64,000 nt of DNA, from positions 1 to 64,000 of the forward strand of contig NZ_RCIV01000010.1 in NCBI RefSeq assembly GCF_003666605.1, in the 5' to 3' direction. How positions within the stretch are numbered: position 1 is the first letter of the stretch; each line of letters begins with the position of its first letter. Shown here in pieces: positions 26,665 to 35,528 of this stretch. The stretch is from Propionibacterium australiense (GTDB lineage Bacteria > Actinomycetota > Actinomycetes > Propionibacteriales > Propionibacteriaceae). The position numbers and the translations under genes are program-made. The notes under the pieces are model-generated. The model did no database searches. It worked only from the letters and a program-made list of their open reading frames with translations, and was not told where the DNA came from.

Positions 26665-27661
26665 ATGAGTGAGTCCGAATTGGTTGGGTTGGTGTGGCGG
26701 TGCTGGGGAAGTAGAGGGAGGGTCTCCAGAGTCAGTGTGTGAGCAATGACCTAGAGACCCTCCTGACCGCACTCTACGTTGATCTTGAAGACCGTGTCCT
26801 GCCCGGTCTCGGGTGGAGCCGTGATCACTGTCGCGGGCGCAAACCGAGACTGTCTGATGCCGAGTTAATCTGTCTGGTGGTGGCACAGCAGCTACTCGGG
26901 ATCGCCGCCGATCGGCGCTGAATCCGGTATGCCCGCAAACACTTGCCCGGCATGTTCCCCCACATGCCGGGCCAGTCAGGCTACGGCAAACGGCTCCGTG
27001 CCCAGGCAGGCTTGATCGCTGCGGTGATCACCGAACTGGCCCGCGACGTCGACTCCTGGCACGACATGTTACGGCTGGTCGACTCCACCCCACTGCCGTG
27101 CGGGGCCTCACGACAGACTGTGAAACGCTCGGACCTGGCCGGGTACGCAGGCTACGGCTACTGCGCCTCGCATTCTCGGTTCTTCTGGGGATTCAGGCTC
27201 TACCTGATCTGTACCGCAGAGGCCATGCCAGTCATCTGGGCACTGGCCAACCCCAAACTCGGTGAACGAGAGGTCACCGCGGCCCTCCTCGAACACGATC
27301 ACCATCAGATCCGTACCGGGCAGGTCATCATCGCCGACAAAGGATTCGCAGGCAAACAGTTCGAGACCTTCATCAGTGACCGACTCGGCGCGCACCTGAT
27401 CCGACCCGACCGCAAGAACGAGCCGCCACGGTTCGGGAAGGTCTGCCGCTACCGGCAATGGACCGAAGCGATCTTCGACACCCTCAAAGGCCAACTCACC
27501 CTCGAAGACCACGGCGGACGTACCCTACGCGGGGTCTACACCCGCATCGCCGCTCGCCTCCTGGCCATGGCCGCCGCGATCTGGCACAACTGGAAAACCG
27601 GCGCCCCCACCAAACGCTCACTGACCGCCTACGACCACTAAACCCAAACGGACTCACTCAT
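26665..27661. mobile_element. Insertion sequence, ~997 bp, IS982-like
   Basis: Terminal inverted repeats ATGAGTGAGTCCG (26665-26677) and its complement CGGACTCACTCAT (27649-27661), with further weaker similarity inward. CTAG flanks both ends (26661-26664, 27662-27665) and may be a 4-bp target duplication; because CTAG is a palindrome it could instead belong to the inverted repeat. The transposase resembles those annotated as IS982 family; a CTAG duplication would be more usual for IS5, so the family call is tentative. Inserted at the 5' end of the response-regulator remnant. Confidence 0.85.
26739..27641 (+). pseudogene. DDE transposase with an internal stop codon
   Basis: The frame runs from GTG at 26739 to 27641 (about 300 codons) and is interrupted once, by TGA at 26919-26921, in the context AADRR-stop-IRYARKHLPGMFP. 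Relatives as I recall them have tryptophan here (RW), so TGG to TGA is the simplest explanation. The catalytic residues appear intact: Asp in LVDSTPLP, Asp in IIADKGFAG and Glu in TEAIFDTLKGQL. The conserved VKRSDLAGYAGYGYCASHSR block is also present. A restart at the ATG of 26943 would lack the N-terminal domain, so the element is probably immobile unless helped in trans. Confidence 0.8.
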
Positions 27662-27721
27662 CTAGGACCTGCTCCGCCCGGGGCCTCCCTCCTCCGGGCG
27701 GACGGCTGCCCACCCACGCCG

Positions 27722-27765
27722 ACCGGCCCCGGCTTCCGGCACCCCTGCCAGGAGCCGGGGCCGGT
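27722..27765. terminator. Strong hairpin downstream of the lost response regulator
   Basis: ACCGGCCCCGGCT (27722-27734) pairs perfectly with AGCCGGGGCCGGT (27753-27765) around an 18-base loop. It probably terminated the two-component operon and survived the loss of the regulator. There is no clear T-run. Confidence 0.55.
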
Positions 27766-27873
27766 CCATGCCGGCAGGGCGCGGCCAGGGGCGTCCTCCA
27801 CGGTCGGGGCCGGCGCGGGTTTCCCGTGTGCCGGCTGTGAATGATGCCCTGTGAGCGATCGGGCTTTGCCTGG

Positions 27874-27927
27874 CTACTTACCGAAGCGTAGGTTGGCTGT
27901 GGCCCCGAAACCTACCAGCGCGTAGGT
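27874..27927. promoter_or_regulatory. Paired operator-like repeats before the acyl-CoA ligase gene
   Basis: Two related sites: CTACTTACCGAAGCGTAGG (27874-27892) and ACCTACCAGCGCGTAGGT (27910-27927). Both have CTAC/GTAG arms and share GCGTAGGT. They lie 58-111 bases upstream of the ligase start, a position suiting a TetR- or MarR-type dimer; no such regulator gene is adjacent. Confidence 0.45.
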
Positions 27928-27984
27928 ACGAAGGGGCGCCGGCAGTCGCCTCGGCTCACCGGAAACCAGCCTGGAGAAGAACCC

Positions 27985-29667
27985 ATGTTGACATCACCCA
28001 TCGAGGCCCCCAACACCGACTACGACACCACCGCCCTGCGCGAGGTCGTCGAGCGCCGGTTCACCTGGGCCGCTGGCTTCGAGCGCAACGTCCACCGCTA
28101 CGCGAACCGCACCGCCATGACGGACCTGCCAAGCGGCCGCACCTGGACCTACGCAGAGCTGGGCGCGGAGACCGGACGTCTCGTGGCGGGCCTGGCCGCC
28201 CGCGGCATCGGCACCGGCGACATCCTCGCCCACCAGCTGCTCAACTGCCCGGAGTTCTCCCTGCTGTACATCGCCGCGCAGGGACTGCGCGCCGTCAGTT
28301 CCCCCATGAACTTCCGCCTGTCGCCCGGTGAGACCGCTCATGCGCTGGACCAGCTGCGCCCTGCGGTCTACGTCTACGACACCGGCCAGTCGGCCCAGAC
28401 CGCCGATGCCCTGCGGCGGGCCGCGTTCCGTCCCGCCGTGCTGGTCGCCGTCGGCGACGGCGAGCCGCTGCCCGGCGCCATCGGCTTCGACGAGCTGTAC
28501 GCCGCCGAGGCCCCCGGCTTCGCTGCCCCGGCCGACGGCTCCACCTGGGACGAGACGAGCCGGCTGTTCACTTCCGGCACCACCGGCATGCCGAAGGCCG
28601 TGCCGCTGACCAGCTTCAACGAGGTGCTCACCGCGCACGACGTCATCATGCACTTCCCCGTCAACCCGCACGACCGCACGCTCAACATGTCGCCCTGGTT
28701 CCACCGCGGCGGGAACTACTGCGCCGGTCCGAACACCATGTTCTACGTGGGCGGCGAGGTCGTCATCATGCCCAAGTTCAGTGCGGCCGCCGTGCTCGAC
28801 GCCGTCGAGCAGCACCGGCTGACCTATCTGGTCGGCGCCCCGACGAACCTGGAGCGGCTGGCCGACGTGCAGGAGGCCGAGCCCCGCGATCTGTCGAGCC
28901 TGCGCGGCATCGTCACGATGGGCGCCCCCCTGGAGAGGGCCGCCGCCGTGCGCTACCAGCGCGTGCTCAGCCCGCGCCTGGGCAATGGTTACGGCGTCAC
29001 AGAGAGCTTCTGGAACACCTTCCTGCGACCCTACGACGTGACGAACCTGCCGGGCACAGCCGGTCAGGCCTGCATCGACGACGACGTCGCCGTCGTCCGT
29101 GTCTTCGACGACCGGGTCGCCGAGCCCGACGAGCTCGCCGCCAAGGACAACACCGAGGTCGGCGAGGTCATCATGCGCTCGGTCAAGGCCGGCTACGCCT
29201 ACGCCGACAATCCGCGCGAGCAGGCCGCGAAGTTCCGCGACGGCTGGGTCTACCCCGGTGACCTGGCGACCTGGGACGAGAACGAGACCATTACCATCGT
29301 CGGCCGCAAGGACGACATGATCATCTCCGGCGGCGAGAACGTCCACCCGGTCCAGGTCGAGGAGACCCTCGCCTCGCACCCGGGGGTCGCAGCGGTGGCC
29401 GTCACGGGCCTGCCCGACACCGAGTGGGGCCAGCTCGTTGCCGCCTACATCGTCCCCCGGGCCGGCGCCTTCGCCGACGAGCAGGCCGCCGCCACCGAGC
29501 TCGACCGGTTCTGCAAGGACAGCGACGACCTGGCCAACTACAAACGCCCTCGCCGCTACGCCTTCGTCGACGAACTGCCGATGACCGCGACCGGGAAGAA
29601 GAAACATTTCGTCCTGAGGAACCAGGCCCCCGAGGACGACGATCGGGGCCGCTTCTTCACCCCCTGA
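27985..29667 (+). CDS. AMP-forming acyl-CoA synthetase/ligase
   Basis: 560 residues of the ANL superfamily. The P-loop signature LFTSGTTGMPKAVPL is at about 193-207; NGYGVTESF (A5), GDLATWDENETITIVGRKDDMIISGGENV (A7-A8 hinge) and the terminal lysine motif MTATGKKKH (A10) are all present. It should activate a carboxylic acid to its CoA thioester through an acyl-adenylate in the cytoplasm. The substrate is not readable from sequence; the length and general pattern suit medium/long-chain or aryl acids. It stands alone, with paired operator-like repeats upstream, so it is probably regulated by its substrate. Confidence 0.85.
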   Translation: MLTSPIEAPNTDYDTTALREVVERRFTWAAGFERNVHRYANRTAMTDLPSGRTWTYAELGAETGRLVAGLAARGIGTGDILAHQLLNCPEFSLLYIAAQGLRAVSSPMNFRLSPGETAHALDQLRPAVYVYDTGQSAQTADALRRAAFRPAVLVAVGDGEPLPGAIGFDELYAAEAPGFAAPADGSTWDETSRLFTSGTTGMPKAVPLTSFNEVLTAHDVIMHFPVNPHDRTLNMSPWFHRGGNYCAGPNTMFYVGGEVVIMPKFSAAAVLDAVEQHRLTYLVGAPTNLERLADVQEAEPRDLSSLRGIVTMGAPLERAAAVRYQRVLSPRLGNGYGVTESFWNTFLRPYDVTNLPGTAGQACIDDDVAVVRVFDDRVAEPDELAAKDNTEVGEVIMRSVKAGYAYADNPREQAAKFRDGWVYPGDLATWDENETITIVGRKDDMIISGGENVHPVQVEETLASHPGVAAVAVTGLPDTEWGQLVAAYIVPRAGAFADEQAAATELDRFCKDSDDLANYKRPRRYAFVDELPMTATGKKKHFVLRNQAPEDDDRGRFFTP

Positions 29668-29699
29668 GCCCCGTGCGACACCGCCGCGGGGATGCCTTC

Positions 29700-29830
29700 C
29701 GGGCGGATTCAACCGGTCATCGCAACACTGGCTTGTTCCAGACAATCGCAGTTGTTCGTTGAAGACCTCTCTGGGGTCTCTCATCCATGAACTGTGCGGG
29801 ATCGGCTGTTGAAGGTGTGGCTGCTGCAGT
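29700..29830. other. Possible insertion-sequence remnant
   Basis: The segment from GGATTCAACCGGTCATCGCAA to the short open frame after ATGAACTGTGCGGG has the look of a right end plus a shred of transposase of IS30-like elements. I recognise it only by general resemblance; no complete open frame or matching left end was found. Confidence 0.25.
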
Positions 29831-29893
29831 CATCTCACGGCGCTGCTGCTCGCCGCACCGCTCGCAGGCCGCGCGCAGGACTGAGGACCACCG

Positions 29894-30850
29894 TCAGTCG
29901 GGCCCTGGGGCAGGGTCCGGCTCGTGGCCCTCCTCCTCGGGTGTCCGTCGGCCCTTCCCGCCCCGGGGGCGATCCGTGAGACCGGAGCGCCACACGTAGA
30001 CGCCGAGGAGCGCCGTCCCGGCAGCCAGTGCCACCGCCCACCAGGGGAACCTGGGGATCTCCGGCGGTGCGCCTGCTGCCGCGATGTCCTCGGCCGGGGT
30101 CGGTTCGACGCGTTCGCCGGTGACGAGGATGCGGTGGGTGTTGATGCCGAGCGGCGTGCAGGTGACGAGGGTGACGAGGTCGCGACCCGGCTGGACGCTG
30201 AGTGTCTGCGTCTCGGTCGGCTCGACCACCTGGGTGTCGCTCACCTGGTAGGTGAGCACCTCGCCGAAGACCTCGATGACGAACCGGTCGCCGACGGTCA
30301 CCTTGTTGAGGTTGGTGAACATCTCGGCCTGGGCCAGGCCGCGGTGCCCGGTGATGACGGCGTGGGTGCCGGTGCCGCCGACCGGCAGTGAGGTGCCCTT
30401 GAGGTGGCCGAGGCCCTTGAGCAGGGTCTCGTCGGAGGTGCCGTGGTAGACGGGCAGGTCGAGGTCGATCGCGTCGATCTTGAGCCGCGCCATGAGGCCC
30501 TCGCCGTTGGCGGTGAGCATGGCGTCGTAGTCGAGTGAGTCGTCGCTGCTCGTGCCGTCGCCGGTCGGCACGTTGAGTCCGGCCTCGAGCTGGGCACCGG
30601 CGTTGAGGGCCTCGTTGTAGGCCCTGGCCCGGTCCAGTTGGACGGCGGCCTCCGGCTGGACCGTCGCCACGTTGTCCGTGTAGCCGGTGACGGCCTTCGA
30701 CTGGTTGTACTGGGCGATCCAGCCGGCCGCGGTCGGGTAGGCGAAGACGAGCATGCCGACGAAGGCGAGGAGCGCGGCGAACAGCGAGAACCGCGACAGG
30801 CGCCATCTGCGCCCGGGCCCGGCGCCCGCACCGGCCTTGTCCTTGGCCAT
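29894..30850 (-). CDS. srtC: Class C (pilus) sortase
   Basis: 318 residues. An N-terminal membrane helix (LFAALLAFVGMLVFAYP) is followed by the sortase domain with catalytic His169 (ITGHRG), Cys231 (TLVTCTPLG) and Arg240 (NTHRILVTGER), and a second C-terminal helix (WWAVALAAGTALLGVYVW), the class C topology. A segment before the core (DSLDYDAML) occupies the place of the class C lid. It should link pilin LPXTG threonines to the pilin-motif lysine of the next shaft subunit on the outer face of the membrane. The ATG at 30850 has AGGAG upstream. It is the last gene of the pilus cluster. Confidence 0.9.
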   Translation of the reverse strand: MAKDKAGAGAGPGRRWRLSRFSLFAALLAFVGMLVFAYPTAAGWIAQYNQSKAVTGYTDNVATVQPEAAVQLDRARAYNEALNAGAQLEAGLNVPTGDGTSSDDSLDYDAMLTANGEGLMARLKIDAIDLDLPVYHGTSDETLLKGLGHLKGTSLPVGGTGTHAVITGHRGLAQAEMFTNLNKVTVGDRFVIEVFGEVLTYQVSDTQVVEPTETQTLSVQPGRDLVTLVTCTPLGINTHRILVTGERVEPTPAEDIAAAGAPPEIPRFPWWAVALAAGTALLGVYVWRSGLTDRPRGGKGRRTPEEEGHEPDPAPGPD

Positions 30851-30969
30851 CACCGTGCTCCTGTATCCGATGCTCTGTCATGAGGATGTGGTGGGGAGAC
30901 CGGGTCTCCCCACCACATCATTGTCCTTCCGGCCGGTCCTCAGGCGGCCGGGTTTCGTCGTTCAGCGCC

Positions 30970-32499
30970 TCAGGCGGCTGCCGCTGCCCTACGGGAGCGG
31001 ACGACTGCCGTGGTGCCTGCCGTGATGATGAGGATGGCGCCGACGACCATCATGAGCACCTTGCCCTGCGCACCGGTCAGCGGCAGACCGGGGACGGCCT
31101 GCTTGCTATTCAGAACAATGGTCCCGTAGACACCTTCGTTAGTGGTTCCTGCAGTGACTGTCACCGGAATGCCAGCATTCTGCTTGACGAAGCCGGCCGG
31201 GGCCTCGACCTCGACGAGCACGTAGCAGCGCTGGTCCGCATTGCTCGTGTTCACCGAGTCGGACACGTAAAGGCCTGCGATGTTCACAACACCACTCTCA
31301 TCGGAGGTGAACTGCGTCTGACCGCTCACCGAGATGGGATCGCCTGTCCTCGTGGCATTGGCGCAGTCGCTGGCGTAGGGCTCGGCGGCGTTGTACACCT
31401 CGAAGATCGCGCCGGCCAGACCCGTGCTGTGGTTGTCGGCGTCGACCTTGTGCACCTTGAGGTCACCCCAGTTGGTCTGCACCTCGGGAGTCGTGGGCGG
31501 GGTGTCCGGCGGCGTCGGGTCCTCAGGCGGAGTCGGCGGCACAGCGCCGTACTGGGTATCGGTGATGAGCTGAGCCGTGTTCTTGATGGCTCCATCGCCT
31601 ACCGAGGTCACGGTGCCCTGGAAGGTTGCTCTGACCTCTTGGCCTGCGGCGCTCTTCAGCCTGGTGAGACCGGTGCTGGTGAACTTCACCGTGATGGTAT
31701 TGCCGCTGGTCGTGACGGTGTAGTCGGTGTTCAAAACCAAAGGAGTGCCGCCGAGGGTCACCTGCGAGACAGCCGGATTGGAGAACCTGGAGTCCATCTC
31801 GTCCTTGATCTGGAAGTACTGGAAGTTCGCCGCGTCGTCCAAGGCGGGCACGGTGGTGGTCACCGGGAACGAGACGGTCGAGCCAAGACCGTACTGCGTC
31901 TGGGTCTCGATGGTCTTGTCAATGGAGACCTCGGTGTTCTTCGGGTAGACGTTGACATCGTACAGCCACGAGCCGTCGTACGGGTAGGGGATCGTCACGA
32001 CGAAGGGCTTGGCCTTCTGGACGATGTTGCCCGGCGCCGAGGTTTCGCACACCAGATAGGCCTTCACGGGCAGGTTGCCGATGGTGGCCTCACCACTGCC
32101 ATTGGTGGTGCCGCTGCCGGCCGAAGCGCCGAGCTCCTGGCCGGCAAGGGTCGGCGAGGTCGGATTGGCGCAGGCACTGTCGGGAACCTCAAGGGTCGAC
32201 AAGGTGTCCCAGTCGGCCGACTTAGACAGGTCGAGGCTAGTGATCGGGTAGGCGGCGAAAGTGACATTGCCGACCGGATCGCCGCTCACGCTGCCCGTGC
32301 CATCGGGATTGGCCGCAGTGCCATCCCCATTGAGGTGCTTGTGAATGATGATCGAGCCAGTGGCATCCTGGTTGATGTTGCCGTAGTTGGGATCGGCACT
32401 GGCGACACCGGCGCCACCGATCAGGCCTGACAGGCTCAACGCCACAACCCCACACATGGCGGCAAGGCGCCGCGCAGCGGGGTGTTTGTTCGTCTGCAT
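30970..32499 (-). CDS. SpaH/FimA-type major pilin, LPXTG-anchored
   Basis: 509 residues. Signal peptide with cleavage near VASA-DPNYG. The pilin motif VNVYPKN puts the cross-linking lysine at 187. Two or three Ig-like (Cna-B/SpaA) domains follow, with LKVHKVD and an E-box-like VLVEVEAPAGF that probably supports an internal isopeptide bond; a proline/threonine hinge (PPTPPEDPTPPDTPP) separates them. The sorting signal LPLTG is at about 472, then a hydrophobic helix and RSRR tail. It is the expected shaft subunit polymerised by the adjacent sortase. Confidence 0.9.
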   Translation of the reverse strand: MQTNKHPAARRLAAMCGVVALSLSGLIGGAGVASADPNYGNINQDATGSIIIHKHLNGDGTAANPDGTGSVSGDPVGNVTFAAYPITSLDLSKSADWDTLSTLEVPDSACANPTSPTLAGQELGASAGSGTTNGSGEATIGNLPVKAYLVCETSAPGNIVQKAKPFVVTIPYPYDGSWLYDVNVYPKNTEVSIDKTIETQTQYGLGSTVSFPVTTTVPALDDAANFQYFQIKDEMDSRFSNPAVSQVTLGGTPLVLNTDYTVTTSGNTITVKFTSTGLTRLKSAAGQEVRATFQGTVTSVGDGAIKNTAQLITDTQYGAVPPTPPEDPTPPDTPPTTPEVQTNWGDLKVHKVDADNHSTGLAGAIFEVYNAAEPYASDCANATRTGDPISVSGQTQFTSDESGVVNIAGLYVSDSVNTSNADQRCYVLVEVEAPAGFVKQNAGIPVTVTAGTTNEGVYGTIVLNSKQAVPGLPLTGAQGKVLMMVVGAILIITAGTTAVVRSRRAAAAA

Positions 32500-32645
32500 G
32501 GGTTCCTGACTTTCTTTCTCAAACCGTCCGGACCATCCGGTACGGCATGGGGTGGGCCTAAGGGTGTCCGAGTCTTGTCCGTTATCACCCTTTGTTCAGC
32601 TGCCCCACCATGGGGCCAGCCGCGTCGTGTTCCGGGCTCGTGTCT

Positions 32646-32657
32646 GTTACCGGTAAC
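32646..32657. promoter_or_regulatory. Perfect palindrome upstream of the major pilin gene
   Basis: GTTACCGGTAAC is a 12-bp perfect palindrome about 150 bases above the shaft pilin start, in the 345-base AT-richer gap (32500-32844) between tip and shaft genes. It could be a regulator site giving the shaft gene its own promoter. No confident -35/-10 pair is seen. Confidence 0.4.
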
Positions 32658-32813
32658 GACCACGTTTTCTTAAATTGTCACTACGAATCGCTCTCAGCCG
32701 GTGAGCCTGATCCATATCTCTTACGTCGTATCCACCCCCGAAAAATCCATGACTGTCGAGAGCGGCAGAATATATTGAATTGTCAAGTACAGCAAGCCGG
32801 GGTTACCCGGGGC

Positions 32814-32833
32814 CCAGGCCATCGCAGGCCTGG
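32814..32833 (-). terminator. Hairpin after the tip pilin gene
   Basis: CCAGGCC and GGCCTGG flank a six-base loop, 12-31 bases past the tip pilin stop on the minus strand. It may partly terminate transcription so that tip and shaft subunits are made in different amounts. Confidence 0.5.
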
Positions 32834-32844
32834 ACCCCCGGCCG

Positions 32845-35370
32845 TCAGCCTGACACCTGTGTGCCGCTGCGCGTCTTGTGCTGACGGATGGCCAGCGCAC
32901 CACCGGTCGCGAGGAGTGCTGCCGCTGCGAGTCCATAGAGCAGTATCCCGGGGCCGCCGGTCAGTGGCAGTGGCACGGCGACGGCCGTGTCATTGACGGT
33001 GATGACGTCACCGCCCTGGTCCGTCCTTGACACTGTGACCGTGCCGGAGAAGGCGTCGGGGTTGAGCAGGGTGATGCCGTCCACGGTGAGGTGGAAGCCG
33101 ATGGGCTTGGACAGTCGTTCGTGGCCGGCCGGGGCCTGGGTCTCGACCAGCCAGTAGTCGCGGTTGAGGTCGAGGGCCGCGGTGGTGAATACCGAACCGT
33201 CGTCCGGGTCCACCGTGACGCCCTCGTCGAGAGGCGTGGCGCCAGGGCTCGACGGATCGACAGCGTAGATCGCGAAGGTTGCCCCGCTCACGCTGCCCTG
33301 GATACCGGTCTTGCGGACCGTCACCTGACGCCGGGCGGTGTCAGGGTCGACCGGGCCGCAGGCCGTGTTGTTCTCCGGGCCGTCGACGTCCTTGTCCTCC
33401 TCGGCGATCACCTCGTTGAACAGTCCGTGCCCGGCCTCATACCCGGACTCGGTCTGGGAGCAGGCGAGGTTCTGGACGGCGTAGCCGGACGCCGACGGGT
33501 CGAGGGTCACGTTGACCCGCACGTGGAAGACCTGGCTCTGCCCCGGCTCGAGGGAGACGCCCTGGGTGATCTGGTAGCTGCCGTCGCCGGCATCCTCGGC
33601 AACGGCGCTGTCCTGGCCCAGCTCGGCCGGATCCTGGCTGATCCACACCGTGTTCACGCCAAGGCCGGCGGCAAAGTCGGGACGGTCGACCAGCACGCCG
33701 CTGTCCTGGGTGGTGGCGCCGTCATTGGTGACGGTGATCGTGTAGTCGGCGTTGAAGGTCGGTGTACCGGCCGTCGCGTCGGAGCCGGTGAAGGCCTTCT
33801 CCACTCTCAGCTGGGGGGTCGGCTCCATATATCTGTTGTGCCATGTGCAGGTGATGGTCACCGCGGCCGAGCTCTGCGCCAAGCCCACGTTGTCCAGGTT
33901 CAACGTGCGCGTCTGAAGATTGACGGCATCGGTCTGGTCGAGGACATTGCCGTCCTTGTCGAGCAGGGGCGTGCCGTCGCCCTGCGTGCAGGTCACTCCG
34001 GACAGCTCCCAACCGGGCGTGTCCTCGGTCGGTGGTGAACCGACCTGGTTCTCCTGAACAGCGGCGTCGTTGTTGGGTGCGAATAATTCATAGGACCGCG
34101 AGTCGATCGCGGCACGATCGCTTCCCCACCCGGAGGGCCGGAGCGCGCTCGGGGTGCCCCACTTCTGCGCCGCCATCGAGTCGTTCTGTGAGACGTTGGT
34201 ATAGGTGAACTCCGGGATCTCCACCGACTCCTGGGCCGTGCTGCTCCCGGTGACGTCCTTGGCGAAGGTGACCGTGCGCACCTGCTCCAGCGAGCCGTAG
34301 AGACAGCCGTAGGTGTCCTTGTTCTCCTGGGTGACGAAGGTGTCCTCCAGCCTGGACTCGACCGATGACGCATCCGTGGTGCACACCGCGTTCCGGCCGT
34401 TGTTGACGAAACCGCGCAACACGAGCTTGTACGAGATACCTGTCGACGGGTCGATCCATGCGGTGTCGGAGCTGTGCGAGGTCATCGACAGGATGTCGTC
34501 CTCGCAGGACCGGCCGTCACGTCCGTAGATCGCGGCGCCCTCGGCGCCTCGGGCCTCGGTGTCCTCGTCGGGGAAGGAACGCAAGACACCGTCGCGGTCA
34601 TATGCGTAGTGATAGCGCGAACTCCACGGCCAATTCACCCAGCCTTCATCATCCCATTCATCCCCGCTCCACTGCCCATAGACCGCCCTCGGACCGATGT
34701 TTCCATACTGGTCGAAGGCGTATGCCCCGTTTCCGGAGGCATCGTAGTTGCCCTGGGCGTCGAAGGTGGACCGGCAGGTGTTGAGCGTCTCGTTGAGCTC
34801 GAAGGGGAAGGTAGCCTGGAGCGTCGAGGCCAGATCGATGTCCATGTCCCCATACATATGGGTATCGCCGCTGCTGGTCTGAATTCCGAAACCGGTGTAG
34901 ATGGGGGCGTTGTGATGCCGCATCATGCCGACGAGGAAGACATCACCGACATCGACCGCGCTGGTGTCACCAGGCATGAATCCGACCGAGCTCTGCCCCA
35001 CGGGGTCGAAGCCGCTCGGGCACGATGTGTTGATCGGCGAACCATAGGCGAACAGGGCATAGTTTCCCGCGGTCACGGTGGTGGTCGTCGTTGCATCCAG
35101 GATGGGAGCCCCGGTCGAGGGGCTGTAGCGCAGGCAGTAATGCTGGTTCGCGAACCGCGTATCGTTCGGGCTTCGCTCGGTGTAGACATCACGAATCCTG
35201 GATGAGGTCGACCCGAAATTGACCCTGACGTCGGGTGCAGCGGCGGCCGAGGGTGCATTGACCAGGCTGAGAAAACTTGTGAGAAACAAGGCGAGCACGC
35301 AGATCAGAGCCGGTGCGCCCTGCTGCACACCATGGCATGGGCACTTGCCTGTGGAGATCACACTACGCAT
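32845..35370 (-). CDS. Large LPXTG-anchored pilus tip/adhesin protein
   Basis: 841 residues. Signal peptide (CVLALFLTSFLSLVNAPSAAAA), then a large unique N-terminal region (about 40-480) rich in aromatic and acidic residues with paired cysteines, then a DUF11-like repeat (PTFNADYTITVTNDGATTQDSG), a SpaA/Cna-B-like domain (VTVRKTGIQGSVSGATFAIY) with an E-box (YWLVETQAPAGH), and the sorting signal LPLTGGPG at about 801 before a helix and basic tail. The layout is that of tip adhesins in SpaA/FimP-type pili. The ligand cannot be read from sequence; the N-terminal region has no familiar adhesion fold that I recognise. Confidence 0.85.
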   Translation of the reverse strand: MRSVISTGKCPCHGVQQGAPALICVLALFLTSFLSLVNAPSAAAAPDVRVNFGSTSSRIRDVYTERSPNDTRFANQHYCLRYSPSTGAPILDATTTTTVTAGNYALFAYGSPINTSCPSGFDPVGQSSVGFMPGDTSAVDVGDVFLVGMMRHHNAPIYTGFGIQTSSGDTHMYGDMDIDLASTLQATFPFELNETLNTCRSTFDAQGNYDASGNGAYAFDQYGNIGPRAVYGQWSGDEWDDEGWVNWPWSSRYHYAYDRDGVLRSFPDEDTEARGAEGAAIYGRDGRSCEDDILSMTSHSSDTAWIDPSTGISYKLVLRGFVNNGRNAVCTTDASSVESRLEDTFVTQENKDTYGCLYGSLEQVRTVTFAKDVTGSSTAQESVEIPEFTYTNVSQNDSMAAQKWGTPSALRPSGWGSDRAAIDSRSYELFAPNNDAAVQENQVGSPPTEDTPGWELSGVTCTQGDGTPLLDKDGNVLDQTDAVNLQTRTLNLDNVGLAQSSAAVTITCTWHNRYMEPTPQLRVEKAFTGSDATAGTPTFNADYTITVTNDGATTQDSGVLVDRPDFAAGLGVNTVWISQDPAELGQDSAVAEDAGDGSYQITQGVSLEPGQSQVFHVRVNVTLDPSASGYAVQNLACSQTESGYEAGHGLFNEVIAEEDKDVDGPENNTACGPVDPDTARRQVTVRKTGIQGSVSGATFAIYAVDPSSPGATPLDEGVTVDPDDGSVFTTAALDLNRDYWLVETQAPAGHERLSKPIGFHLTVDGITLLNPDAFSGTVTVSRTDQGGDVITVNDTAVAVPLPLTGGPGILLYGLAAAALLATGGALAIRQHKTRSGTQVSG

Positions 35371-35528
35371 GACGAACCATTCGGGATGGGCATGGGCCCC
35401 TAGGGTACGGAGTCATCCTCAGGGGGGTGTAGGTGTGAAACTACCTGAGTTCTCACCTGTTCTATCACAGAACCGGGTGATTCGTTAAATCGTGTATCAC
35501 CTGCTGAGGCCGAAGCGGCTCGAATGAA

